64,000 bases of DNA from Culicoidibacter larvae. GTDB lineage: Bacteria; Bacillota_I; Bacilli_A; Culicoidibacterales; Culicoidibacteraceae. The number at the start of each line of letters is the position of its first letter. Within the stretch, counting starts at the first letter, position 1. Location: positions 408,683 to 472,682 of the forward strand of contig NZ_VBWP01000001.1 of the NCBI RefSeq assembly GCF_005771635.1. Direction: 5' to 3'. Both the position numbers and the translations under genes were made by a program. Shown here in pieces: positions 53,363 through 63,976 of this stretch. Under the pieces are notes generated by a model. It searched no databases. It saw only the letters and a list, made by a program, of their open reading frames with translations, and was not told the DNA's origin.

Positions 53363-54217
53363 GTGATTATTGAAAAAATTCTGAATAATAACGTTATTCT
53401 TACCACTAATGAACAAGGCAAAGAACTTGTTGTTATGGGACGCGGATTGGCTTTTCAGAAGAAGGTCGGTGACGCTGTCGAAGAAGAAAAAATTGAGAAA
53501 ACTTTTTTTATGGAAACTGAAGAGCTTGTCGAAGGACTAGCGAAGATTTTAAGTGAAATGCCACTTGAATATCTAAAGGTTACATATGAAATTTTAGAAT
53601 TAATCGAAGAATCACTGCAACTAAATCTTAATGATACCATCTACTTAACGTTAACCGACCACATTAGTTTTGCTATTTCCCGCTTTAAAAGCGGCATTCA
53701 GATGAAGAACCCCTTGCTTTGGGAGATTCGGAAGTTTTATCCCGATGAATACGAAGTAGGTGTGAAATCACTGGATATTATTGAGCGCCGACTGGGTATC
53801 CGACTTGACGAAGATGAGGCTGGATTCATCGCCTTACATATAGTTGGTCTGCGTTTGGATGGTCAGGAAGTAAAGCTAACGGTTGATATGACACGTATCG
53901 TCCATGATATTTTAAGTATAGTTTCATACCACTATGGTGTGACGCTGGATGAAGATTCACTAAACTACACTCGCTTCATCACGCATATTCAATACTTAGC
54001 ACAACGCGTGCTGCGCAAAGAGGTGGCCGGATCAAATGATGAATTTTTCTTTGATCAGGTAGCGCATAAATATCCTGAAGCTTATACGTGTACGCAAAAA
54101 ATTCAGATTTATTTGCAGAATACTTATAATGCAAATCTTACAAAAGACGAATTAGTATATCTGATTATACATATCTACCGGGTTACTGAACGTAATCCCG
54201 GCAGCATAACATCATAA
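53363..54217 (+). CDS. licT: LicT/BglG-family transcriptional antiterminator
   Basis: The 284-residue protein has an RNA-binding CAT domain (~1-56: IIEKILNNNVILTTNEQGKE, RGLAFQKKVGD) and two PRD domains (~65-170 and ~175-280). Candidate regulatory histidines are in LTDHISFAI, FIALHIVG, RFITHIQYL and LVYLIIHIY. When the sugar is present and the PTS permease does not phosphorylate PRD1, the dimer binds RAT RNA and prevents termination. It controls its own transcript and the next gene, both of which carry RAT elements. GTG 53363 is the start. Confidence 0.93.
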   Translation: MIIEKILNNNVILTTNEQGKELVVMGRGLAFQKKVGDAVEEEKIEKTFFMETEELVEGLAKILSEMPLEYLKVTYEILELIEESLQLNLNDTIYLTLTDHISFAISRFKSGIQMKNPLLWEIRKFYPDEYEVGVKSLDIIERRLGIRLDEDEAGFIALHIVGLRLDGQEVKLTVDMTRIVHDILSIVSYHYGVTLDEDSLNYTRFITHIQYLAQRVLRKEVAGSNDEFFFDQVAHKYPEAYTCTQKIQIYLQNTYNANLTKDELVYLIIHIYRVTERNPGSITS

Positions 54218-54228
54218 CTATTGATTCT

Positions 54229-54264
54229 GGATTGTTACTGGTAAAATCATATCGGGCAAAACCT
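54229..54264 (+). promoter_or_regulatory. RAT antiterminator before the beta-glucoside PTS gene
   Basis: GGATTGTTACTG (54229-54240) and GGGCAAAACCT (54254-54264), the same two sides as the first copy; only the loop differs. Confidence 0.93.
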
Positions 54265-54350
54265 AAATTGATAGTAAAATAAGCCAATAAGTTTTGGGTG
54301 CAAACCCTTTGCGATTTGTTGTTTTATTTTACTAGCTTTTTAGGTTTTTT
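54258..54350 (+). terminator. Three-tier LicT-controlled terminator
   Basis: AAAACCTAAA (54258-54267) pairs with TTTAGGTTTT at 54338-54347. Inside it TAGTAAAATAA pairs perfectly with TTATTTTACTA, and GGGT-GCAA-ACCC (54296-54307) forms an inner hairpin. A T-run ends the structure. Confidence 0.85.
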
Positions 54351-54362
54351 ATATTTTATTGA

Positions 54363-56318
<1,956 letters not shown>

Positions 56319-56326
56319 CATAATAT

Positions 56327-56358
56327 AAAAGCGGCCGGAGTTGCTCCGGCCGCTTTTT
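56327..56358. terminator. Bidirectional terminator between bglF and maf
   Basis: AAAAGCGGCCGGAG / CTCCGGCCGCTTTT with a TTG loop and T/A runs on both sides serves both convergent genes. Confidence 0.95.
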
Positions 56359-56367
56359 TCTTTTTTC

Positions 56368-56937
56368 CTAAATAATAGTTTTAAGAAAATCATCGTATGC
56401 AGTTTTAAATGCTTCACGCGGAAAGCCCATGACGGTATCAAATTCGCCGTCAATTTTAGCAATGAGCGCTGGCGGCAAATCTTGGATACCGTAGCTGCCG
56501 GCTTTATCCATCGGTGAGCCACTAGCGATGTATTGGTCGATGAAGTCGTCATCAAATTGGTTGAAAGAGATGTTGGTGCATGCAGTGAAGCCATAACTTT
56601 GTTGGTTGTAGCGTAGAACTACGCCGGTGTAAACTGAGTGGGTGGTGCCAGAGAGTGCAGTCAGCATTCTGCAGGCATCGTGTTCATCTTTTGGTTTGCC
56701 GAATCGTTCGGCACCTAAGAACACCAAGGTATCCGCGCCAATAATGATGTGGTTAGGATATTGTTCAGCGACGGCCGCTGCTTTTTGGCTCGCGAGGTCT
56801 TGCACCAAGTCGCTTGGCGCAAGACCTGGCTTTTCAACCTCATCAACAGCGCTGTTGATAATTGTAAATGGAATGTTAGTTGTGGCTAATAATTCTTTGC
56901 GGCGGGGTGACCCGCTTGCTAATATAACTGGAATCAT
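56368..56937 (-). CDS. maf: Maf-type nucleotide pyrophosphatase
   Basis: Maf proteins hydrolyse dTTP/UTP or modified nucleotides to monophosphates and can arrest septation when overproduced. The 189-residue protein starts VILASGSPRRKELL and has the AQKAAAV-type SQKAAAVAEQYP region, IIGADTLVFL and GKPKDEHDACRML, with a late YGIQ. An AGGAGG site precedes the ATG, and TGATATAAT on this strand lies at 56976-56984. It is one of only two genes here on the minus strand. Confidence 0.95.
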   Translation of the reverse strand: MIPVILASGSPRRKELLATTNIPFTIINSAVDEVEKPGLAPSDLVQDLASQKAAAVAEQYPNHIIIGADTLVFLGAERFGKPKDEHDACRMLTALSGTTHSVYTGVVLRYNQQSYGFTACTNISFNQFDDDFIDQYIASGSPMDKAGSYGIQDLPPALIAKIDGEFDTVMGFPREAFKTAYDDFLKTII

Positions 56938-57009
56938 CGCATTTCCTCCTGAAATGTCTGGAATAGGTTTTCTATATTATATCATGAGAATAGCAAAAAA
57001 TTCACAAGT

Positions 57010-57039
57010 TTGCCGAAGACCATATGGGCGTGCTATACT
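57010..57039 (+). promoter_or_regulatory. Promoter of queH
   Basis: TTGCCG, 18 bp, TATACT with an extended TGC. Confidence 0.6.
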
Positions 57040-57064
57040 ATCCATTGAAAAGAGGTGAATTTCC

Positions 57065-57793
57065 ATGGCAATAAATGCAGAAGCGGTTTTACAGACCATC
57101 CATAAAAATCAAAAAATTAATTACCAGCAGATTTTGATGAAGATGATTGAATCTTGGCAGGCTGAGGAGATTCGGCCTAAACTTTTGATACATAGTTGTT
57201 GTGCTCCGTGTAGCACAACCGTTTTGGAATTTCTTGCCCAATATGCAGACATTACTATTTATTTTGCTAATTCAAATATTCATCCTGAAGTTGAATATCT
57301 GCACCGTAAGCAAGTGCAAGAGAAATTTGTCGGTGACTTTAATGCAGATACCGGTAGCAACGTGCAGTTTATGGCAGCTGATTATCAACCGAAAGATTTT
57401 TTTGAAAAAACCAAAGGGTATGAAGATGCACCTGAAGGTGGTGAACGGTGTCATATTTGCTACCAGATGCGTCTGGATTTAACCGCAATGAAGGCGAAAG
57501 AACTTGGCTTTGATTATTTTGCCAGCGCCTTGACTTTGAGTCCGATGAAGAATAGCCAGAAGATTAATGAAATTGGTTTGGAAATTCAAGAATTGTTTGA
57601 TATGCAGTATCTGCCTTCTGATTTTAAAAAGAATAATGGCTATAAACGCTCAATTGAACTTTGTAAAATTTATGATGTCTATCGTCAATGCTACTGTGGC
57701 TGCGTGTTTGCATCAGAAGCCCAAAATGTGGACTTGAGCGAAATTATTAAAAATGCTAAAATAGCTTTAGAGCAAAACCAAGAACAGCAGTAA
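57065..57793 (+). CDS. queH: Epoxyqueuosine reductase QueH
   Basis: QueH catalyses the last step of queuosine synthesis in tRNA and is the non-cobalamin replacement of QueG. The 242-residue protein carries the cysteine motifs HSCCAPCS (~43-50), GERCHICYQMRL (~125-136) and RQCYCGCVFA (near 215), expected to bind an iron-sulfur cluster and a second metal, plus ALTLSPMKNSQKINEIG. AAGAGGTGAA precedes the ATG. A small membrane peptide gene follows after 29 nt. Confidence 0.95.
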   Translation: MAINAEAVLQTIHKNQKINYQQILMKMIESWQAEEIRPKLLIHSCCAPCSTTVLEFLAQYADITIYFANSNIHPEVEYLHRKQVQEKFVGDFNADTGSNVQFMAADYQPKDFFEKTKGYEDAPEGGERCHICYQMRLDLTAMKAKELGFDYFASALTLSPMKNSQKINEIGLEIQELFDMQYLPSDFKKNNGYKRSIELCKIYDVYRQCYCGCVFASEAQNVDLSEIIKNAKIALEQNQEQQ

Positions 57794-57822
57794 GCTGTTT
57801 AAGAATGGAGAGGTGAGCGAAA

Positions 57823-57960
57823 ATGCAACCAGTACTTGTAAATACCGGAGAGCAAATTATGGAAATGTTGCTGATCGGAATCGGCATTGCAGCCGTTGCG
57901 ATCATTCTGTTAATAATTCTTTTCGTTATGAGAAAAAAGAAGAAAAAAGATGATAAATAA
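57823..57960 (+). CDS. 45-residue single-helix peptide resembling a cell-wall sorting signal
   Basis: The short gene has a good GGAGAGGTGAG site and an ATG 29 nt after queH. The product starts MQPVLVNTGEQIMEM, then has one hydrophobic helix (~16-36) and ends RKKKKKDDK. LVNTGE followed by helix and basic tail mirrors the C-terminal LPxTG-E sorting signal, but proline is replaced by valine and there is no signal peptide or extracellular part. It could be a small membrane protein unrelated to sortase. Confidence 0.6.
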   Translation: MQPVLVNTGEQIMEMLLIGIGIAAVAIILLIILFVMRKKKKKDDK

Positions 57961-57964
57961 CTAG

Positions 57965-58010
57965 AAAAACTCCAAAATATCTGAAACAGAAGATATTGTT
58001 GGAGTTTTTT
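57965..58010 (+). terminator. Terminator after the 45-residue gene
   Basis: AAAACTCCAA / TTGGAGTTTT and an inner ATATCT / AGATAT stem with an 8-nt loop, then a T-run. Confidence 0.85.
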
Positions 58011-58034
58011 GGTGCAAAAGTTAAAGAAGTATAG

Positions 58035-58040
58035 TATAAT
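58035..58040 (+). promoter_or_regulatory. -10 element of eno
   Basis: TATAAT 38 nt before the start codon; the -35 is not clear. Confidence 0.45.
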
Positions 58041-58059
58041 AGATGACGTTAAGATTTAA

Positions 58060-59376
<1,317 letters not shown>

Positions 59377-59387
59377 TTGTAGCAAAC

Positions 59388-59418
59388 AAAAGAGCCAAGA
59401 TTTATCTTGGCTCTTTTC
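59388..59418 (+). terminator. Terminator after eno
   Basis: AAAAGAGCCAAGA / TCTTGGCTCTTTT with a TTTA loop. Confidence 0.95.
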
Positions 59419-59433
59419 TAATGGTCGCATATT

Positions 59434-59540
59434 GGATTGCAATCATTCTACGCCCCGATGAATGTGCGCATCGTAGATGCAATTGCATACATTCATGAGG
59501 AAGTGCCCTTGGGGTGCAATTTGAAAAATAAATAATTGTA
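59434..59540. repeat. Split second copy of the eno 3' end
   Basis: GGATTGCAATCATTCTA (59434-59450) resembles the eno end GGTTTGCAATCATTTTA (59341-59357), and AAAAATAAATAATTGTA (59524-59540) is identical to 59365-59381. The copy contains about 66 extra bases between the two parts. These hold inverted repeats (GATGAATGT / ACATTCATG and CGCCCC / GGGGTG), like a small hairpin element inserted into a duplicated tail. Confidence 0.65.
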
Positions 59541-59552
59541 TATGAGAAAATG

Positions 59553-59587
59553 AAAAGGAGCGGTCCTTAAGACCGCTCCTTTTTTTA
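59553..59587. terminator. Bidirectional terminator between eno and the methyltransferase
   Basis: AAAAGGAGCGGTC / GACCGCTCCTTTT with a CTTAA loop. Confidence 0.95.
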
Positions 59588-60361
59588 TTTAACCCGTAAT
59601 AACCAGACGACGCCAACAATATTGTTTTCCAGATCATAGCATTCATCCAGCTGGCTTTGCACATAGCCATCGAATAACGCGCTTTGCTCGGGGTGCAGTT
59701 TTTTAAGTTCATCAGCACGCTGTTTAATATTAGCGTTATCTTCATCGAACTCCAGATCTCCTTCATTTACTTTTTCATCAACAAGCTCAAGTCCGAGTTG
59801 TTCAAAAAGAGCTAGCCATTGTTCGCGAGTTAAGTAGTCCATTTGGTATGCGACATTCCCGCCTTCGTTATTTGCTGCCAGATAAGCTTCATCAATCAAA
59901 ATATAGCCACCGGGTTTTACTGTTTGCTTCAGCTTTGGCAGCATTTCGGCCGGTGCGCCCAGCACCGCGCCAACCGCGCCGAATACAACGCAGTCATAAT
60001 TGCGCTCGCGTTCAATTGACTGGTTAATATCTTCTGCAATAAAGGTACATAGTTCACTGACTTTGAATTCTTGCGCTTTAGACTTTGCATACTCTATAAA
60101 TTCAGGAATGATGTCAATGCCGGTTACTTTTGCTGATAAAGTGCGGGCGAGGGCGACCGAGACCGCGCCTTTGCCACAACCGAGATCTAAGATTTGCATT
60201 CCTTCAAGTGAAGGGATGTTGGTTTGCAGGATTTCGCTCATTATTTGCGGTGAGCTGCCAAGTTCCCAAAAATCTTGCAATAGATATGGTAAGTATTGCA
60301 ATAACTCGGTTGAAGTGGCGGTCAACGACTCAGCCAAACGTTCTTCTACTGATTTTTCCAT
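59585..60361 (-). CDS. Class I SAM-dependent methyltransferase
   Basis: The 258-residue protein has motif I ILDLGCGKGAVSVALA, an acidic residue ending strand 2 (VTGIDIIPEFIEYA), motif III-like CVVFGAVGAVLG and post-motif GGYILIDEAYLA. The substrate is unknown: the C-terminal ~80 residues, where specificity sits, match nothing I know. On this strand GGAG lies 9 nt before the codon at 60361, whereas the first possible ATG (60376) contains the ribosome site, so I use 60361. It diverges from the TetR regulator gene, a hint that the regulator could control it. Confidence 0.85.
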   Translation of the reverse strand: MEKSVEERLAESLTATSTELLQYLPYLLQDFWELGSSPQIMSEILQTNIPSLEGMQILDLGCGKGAVSVALARTLSAKVTGIDIIPEFIEYAKSKAQEFKVSELCTFIAEDINQSIERERNYDCVVFGAVGAVLGAPAEMLPKLKQTVKPGGYILIDEAYLAANNEGGNVAYQMDYLTREQWLALFEQLGLELVDEKVNEGDLEFDEDNANIKQRADELKKLHPEQSALFDGYVQSQLDECYDLENNIVGVVWLLRVK

Positions 60362-60404
60362 TTTGCATTGCTCCATTCATTTTATGATACTTTTAAAATA
60401 GCAT

Positions 60405-60435
60405 AAACGGCGCCGCCTGACAAGCGGCGCCGTTT
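60405..60435. repeat. GC-rich palindrome between divergent genes
   Basis: AAACGGCGCCGC and GCGGCGCCGTTT form a 12-bp perfect stem with a 7-nt loop. It lies upstream of both genes, where no terminator is needed, 22 nt before the TetR gene's -35. Confidence 0.7.
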
Positions 60436-60456
60436 ATTAAATTTCTCCCCAAAAGA

Positions 60457-60485
60457 TTGTTTGTTTTGCACTTTTGTACTATAAT
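60457..60485 (+). promoter_or_regulatory. Promoter of the TetR-family gene
   Basis: TTGTTT, 17 bp, TATAAT. Confidence 0.65.
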
Positions 60486-60517
60486 CAGAGGAGAGAAAAT
60501 GAGAAAGTTGGGTTTAT

Positions 60518-61081
60518 ATGACAACGAAAGAGAAGATCGTTGCAGCAACGATGCAGTTACTTGCACAAAAGGGGTACAAGTCAACGACTACAAAAGAAAT
60601 TGCAAGTGTTGCGGGAGTGAATGAGGTAACTTTGTTCCGGAATTTCGGAACAAAGAAGAATATTGTCATTCATGCAATTAAGTATGTGCCGAAAATGCGC
60701 CGGCTCGAAGAGTTGGCAACGTTATTTACCGGACAGTTGGTGCAGGATTTACAGACATTTATGGCAACGTATATTCAGTTCTTGGCTGATGATTATACCC
60801 AGGTGCTAATGAGTATCCGCGATGAAGAGATGTACGAGGAACTAAAACCATTATTGGTTGACCTGCCGATGCAGGTAAAACTGTCGTTGGTTAACTACTT
60901 TAATAAGATGCTGCGGTTGAATCAGATTAAGGCTGCTGATTATGAGCTGATTGCTGTGGAAATGATGGTGAGCTGCCTTGGTTTTGTGCAAGCGGATATC
61001 TATTATGGTGACAGCTGGATAGGAATTGACCGCGATACTTTTATTGCAAAACAAGTAAAACAGATTCAAAATCAACTCTAA
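60518..61081 (+). CDS. TetR/AcrR-family transcriptional regulator
   Basis: The 187-residue protein has the N-terminal TetR helix-turn-helix (~3-50: KEKIVAATMQLLAQKGYKST, TKEIASVAGVNEVTLFRNFG) and an all-helical ligand-binding domain with no recognised subfamily. ATG 60518 has only a weak ribosome site. A much better one (AGAGGAGAG) lies upstream and serves an out-of-frame ATG at 60499, whose frame ends at 60624. An in-frame TGA at 60500 rules out an earlier start. It diverges from a methyltransferase gene, and no efflux gene is adjacent. Confidence 0.88.
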   Translation: MTTKEKIVAATMQLLAQKGYKSTTTKEIASVAGVNEVTLFRNFGTKKNIVIHAIKYVPKMRRLEELATLFTGQLVQDLQTFMATYIQFLADDYTQVLMSIRDEEMYEELKPLLVDLPMQVKLSLVNYFNKMLRLNQIKAADYELIAVEMMVSCLGFVQADIYYGDSWIGIDRDTFIAKQVKQIQNQL

Positions 61082-61095
61082 TGGAATCAATTGGA

Positions 61096-61132
61096 AAGAA
61101 AAGACTGAGCTGCTCAGTCTTTTCTTTTTTTG
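61096..61132 (+). terminator. Terminator after the TetR gene
   Basis: AAAGAAAAGACTGAG / CTCAGTCTTTTCTTT, then further T. Confidence 0.92.
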
Positions 61133-61231
61133 AAAATTCATAAAAACAGGGTTCGGTCATTGCAATAAATCCTAAAATTTGTTAAACTAGTGAAGAATAA
61201 AAATTAGTTGAGAGTTTAGAGGTGAATCATA

Positions 61232-62626
61232 GTGGAACAATTCCATTTTGAGCTATTACAGACAGGACAAATTATTGAAGGGACCGTGATTCAAGTTACC
61301 GACACATATGCTTATGTAGATGTGAATTATGTTACGGAAGCGACTTTGGCGTTAAGCGACTTTGCGATTAACCCACCAGCTTCTTTAAAAGAAGTGTTGC
61401 AAGTCGGCGATACTGTACAAGCAAAAGTTGTACGTGTTACAGATGAAGAAGTACGTTTATCACGCCGTGATATTGAAAGAGATGAAAACTGGAATCAATT
61501 GGAGGCTTTCTTCAATGCTGAGCAACCAATCGAAGTAACAATTCAAAAAGCGGTAAAAGGCGGAGTTGTTGCTGTAAGAAACGGAATTGATGTATTCATC
61601 CCGGCATCTCAAATTGCTTTAGAGCGAATTGAAGATTTAAATACAATGGTAGGCCAAACCCTTAAAACTGAAATTATTGAGTTTGACCGCCGCCGTCGTA
61701 AAGTTGTTGCCTCTGCACGTAAGTTACTTGCAAGCAGTGTTCGCGCAGAACGTGAAGAAGCCTTTGAACAAGTGTTTGAAGGAGATATGATTGAAGTTGA
61801 AATTACTGCAATTGTTGAAACTAAAGGTGCTCGTGCTAAATATGGTGTATTAGAAGTTTGGTTGCCAATGAGCGAAATTGACTACTTGCGTATTAAACAA
61901 GTAAGTGATGTATTAAGTGTAGGGCAAAAAATTGAAACTATTGTTATCGGTCGTGATGCAAAACGTTTACAATTAACTGTTTCATATAAAGCAACAAAAC
62001 CATCACCATGGCAAGCGGCGATGGAAACAATCCACGTTGGAAACATTGTTGAAGGAAAAGTAGTTCGCATTGCAGACTTCGGAGCCTTCATCGAATTAGT
62101 TCCGGGTGTTGACGGATTATTGCACCGTTCAGAAGTATCTTACGATAGTAAAGCATCAGTTACTGATGTTGTGCATGCCGGTGAAGTAGTAAAAGTGAAA
62201 GTTATTCGTATCGACGAAAACAAAAAACAAATCGCTTTATCTATTAAACAATTAGAAGAAGATCCTTGGGTTCGTGCTGCTGATCAATTACAACTTGGTC
62301 AAATCGTAAAGGGAACAGTAGTAGTAGCTGAAGAAAAATATGCTTTGGTAAATGTATTGCCACATGTAGATGCAATTATTTACGACCGTGAACTTACTGA
62401 TAAAGAGATTACTCACATGCGTGAAGCAATCGCTGAAGGTGAAGAATTGGAAGCAAAAATTATTGAGTTCCGTCCGGAACGTCACCGCTTAGTGTTGAGC
62501 GTGTTGCAAATTGCCCGTGACGAAGAAACTGATGCTTACAATAATTACAAAGAGCAAGCAAATGCCGATAAAGACCTCTCTTTAGGAGATTTATTGGGCG
62601 ACGCGCTTGATGAATTGAAGAAATAA
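61232..62626 (+). CDS. rpsA: S1 RNA-binding domain protein (ribosomal protein S1 homologue)
   Basis: The 464-residue protein consists of five S1 (OB-fold) repeats: ~9-80, ~92-163, ~172-245, ~262-340 (the most canonical: GNIVEGKVVRIADFGAFIELVPGVDGLLHRSE) and ~350-425. Bacillota S1 homologues (YpfD) usually have four and bind mRNA without being essential for all initiation. The fifth repeat here is degenerate. The GTG start (61232) follows AGAGGTGAA. The cytidylate kinase gene often found beside S1 is not present. Confidence 0.88.
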   Translation: MEQFHFELLQTGQIIEGTVIQVTDTYAYVDVNYVTEATLALSDFAINPPASLKEVLQVGDTVQAKVVRVTDEEVRLSRRDIERDENWNQLEAFFNAEQPIEVTIQKAVKGGVVAVRNGIDVFIPASQIALERIEDLNTMVGQTLKTEIIEFDRRRRKVVASARKLLASSVRAEREEAFEQVFEGDMIEVEITAIVETKGARAKYGVLEVWLPMSEIDYLRIKQVSDVLSVGQKIETIVIGRDAKRLQLTVSYKATKPSPWQAAMETIHVGNIVEGKVVRIADFGAFIELVPGVDGLLHRSEVSYDSKASVTDVVHAGEVVKVKVIRIDENKKQIALSIKQLEEDPWVRAADQLQLGQIVKGTVVVAEEKYALVNVLPHVDAIIYDRELTDKEITHMREAIAEGEELEAKIIEFRPERHRLVLSVLQIARDEETDAYNNYKEQANADKDLSLGDLLGDALDELKK

Positions 62627-62628
62627 TT

Positions 62629-62665
62629 AAAACCTGAACGTTGATATTTGACGTTCAGGTTTTCT
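62629..62665 (+). terminator. Terminator after the S1 gene
   Basis: AAAACCTGAACGT / ACGTTCAGGTTTT with a short loop. Confidence 0.9.
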
Positions 62666-62687
62666 TTAGTTGCTAAGGCTTTGAAAG

Positions 62688-62714
62688 GCGTGTTTCATAG
62701 CGAAACACGCTTTT
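62688..62714 (+). terminator. Second hairpin after the S1 gene
   Basis: GCGTGTTTC / GAAACACGC, 5-nt loop, TTTT; a back-up terminator. Confidence 0.8.
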
Positions 62715-62735
62715 CGTAGTTATTCCTAAAAGTCA

Positions 62736-62764
62736 TTGACAAAAGCGGTATAAAATTATATTAT
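62736..62764 (+). promoter_or_regulatory. Strong promoter of rplM-rpsI
   Basis: Consensus TTGACA, 17 bp, TATTAT. Confidence 0.88.
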
Positions 62765-62772
62765 ATTAGATG

Positions 62773-62815
62773 GCATTATTTTTGCTACCACGTAGCCCCG
62801 TGAGAGTAAAAATAC
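62773..62815 (+). ncRNA. Ribosomal protein L13 leader
   Basis: The 5' leader folds with outer pairing TATTTTT / AAAAATA and an inner CACG / CGTG type stem around TAGCC, right before the ribosome site (AGGAGGA at 62819-62825). Position and shape fit the Bacillota L13 leader, through which L13 is thought to repress its own operon. Confidence 0.7.
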
Positions 62816-62833
62816 TATTAGGAGGAATCTATT

Positions 62834-63268
62834 ATGCGTACATTCATGGCCAAAGGCACTGAAGTAGAGCGTAAATGGTATGTTGTCGACGCAGAAGGCA
62901 AAACGTTAGGTCGTTTAGCTTCTGAGGTTGCTGCGCTATTACGCGGTAAACATAAACCAATTTTTACACCTCATGTTGATTGCGGTGACAATGTTATTGT
63001 AATCAATGCAGGTAAGATCGTTTTAACAGGAAATAAACTTGACGGAAAACAATACTACAACCACAGTTTACATATCGGTGGACTTCGCACGCGTTCAGCT
63101 CGCGAAATGGTAGAAAAGTATCCAGTTGAAATGTTAGAACGTGCTATTAAAGGTATGTTACCTAAAAATACGCTTGGACGTCAAATGGGAATGAAGCTTC
63201 ATGTATATGCTGGCGACACTCATCCACACCAAGCACAAAAACCAGAAAACTACGATTTACGTGGGTAA
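62834..63268 (+). CDS. rplM: 50S ribosomal protein L13
   Basis: The 144-residue protein shows [49 protein letters not shown] and the signature [19 protein letters not shown]13 is an early-assembly protein of the large subunit and binds the 5' domain of 23S rRNA. It is first in the two-gene operon with rpsI, the universal bacterial order. Confidence 0.98.
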   Translation: MRTFMAKGTEVERKWYVVDAEGKTLGRLASEVAALLRGKHKPIFTPHVDCGDNVIVINAGKIVLTGNKLDGKQYYNHSLHIGGLRTRSAREMVEKYPVEMLERAIKGMLPKNTLGRQMGMKLHVYAGDTHPHQAQKPENYDLRG

Positions 63269-63287
63269 TTAAAGGAGGAAACGAATC

Positions 63288-63680
63288 ATGTCTCAAGTTC
63301 AATACTTAGGAACAGGACGTCGTAAAAGTTCGGTTGCTCGCGTACGTCTTATGAGCGGAACCGGAACTATTACAATCAATGGTCGCGATATTAATGAATT
63401 CTTACCATTAGAAACATTACGCGTTATTGTTCGTCAACCATTAGCAGCTACTGAAACTGTCGATAAATTCGACGTACATGTAAATGTGAATGGCGGCGGT
63501 TATACCGGACAAGCAGGAGCAATCCGTCACGGTATTGCACGTGCATTATTGGAAGTTAGTCCTGACTATCGTCCAGTGTTAAAAGCAGCAGGCTTCTTAA
63601 CACGTGATGCTCGTATGAAAGAACGTAAAAAATACGGACTTAAAGGCGCACGTCGTGCACCACAGTTCTCAAAACGTTAA
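63288..63680 (+). CDS. rpsI: 30S ribosomal protein S9
   Basis: The 130-residue protein starts [18 protein letters not shown], has [20 protein letters not shown] and [20 protein letters not shown], and ends FSKR. The C-terminal tail reaches the P-site tRNA in the ribosome. AAAGGAGGAAA precedes the ATG, and the gene lies 19 nt behind rplM. Confidence 0.98.
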   Translation: MSQVQYLGTGRRKSSVARVRLMSGTGTITINGRDINEFLPLETLRVIVRQPLAATETVDKFDVHVNVNGGGYTGQAGAIRHGIARALLEVSPDYRPVLKAAGFLTRDARMKERKKYGLKGARRAPQFSKR

Positions 63681-63685
63681 TACTC

Positions 63686-63717
63686 AAAAAGACCAAGCTT
63701 TGGCTTGGTCTTTTTTT
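63686..63717 (+). terminator. Terminator after rpsI
   Basis: AAAAAGACCAAGC / GCTTGGTCTTTTT with a small loop and T7. Confidence 0.95.
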
Positions 63718-63767
63718 GTTCCAAAACTATATTAATTTTGCGGTAAAAATAAATGAGTAATTATTAA

Positions 63768-63804
63768 AATTCCCTTGGTTTAGCGTTGGAAAATCAAGGG
63801 AATT
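63768..63804. repeat. Inverted repeat in the 3' intergenic region
   Basis: AATTCCCTTG and CAAGGGAATT form a 10-bp perfect inverted repeat with a 17-nt loop, ~40 bp before the first promoter. Purpose unknown. Confidence 0.6.
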
Positions 63805-63845
63805 CGGAGTTTTAAAAAGAAAAAGAAAAAAAGTGCAAAAAAGGC

Positions 63846-63874
63846 TTGCATTGGCAATTAAATGGTGATAGAAT
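63846..63874 (+). promoter_or_regulatory. First of two tandem promoters at the window end
   Basis: TTGCAT, 17 bp, TAGAAT with an extended TGa, preceded by A-tracts that could serve as an UP element. No gene lies between here and the end of the window. Confidence 0.7.
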
Positions 63875-63946
63875 ATTTTCTTGTCGGCGCCTAAATGTTG
63901 GCTGTGAAAGTCTTCAAAAAAGTTTCACAAAAAGCATAAAAAGTGA

Positions 63947-63976
63947 TTGACAGTAGGTGTAGGGATATGATACACT
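63947..63976 (+). promoter_or_regulatory. Second tandem promoter, probably leading into an rRNA operon
   Basis: TTGACA, 18 bp, TACACT with an extended TGa; then a leader with the CGCT-TCGG-AGCG hairpin (63983-63994). Tandem strong promoters plus such a leader are typical of rrn operons, but the genes themselves are outside the window. Confidence 0.6.
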
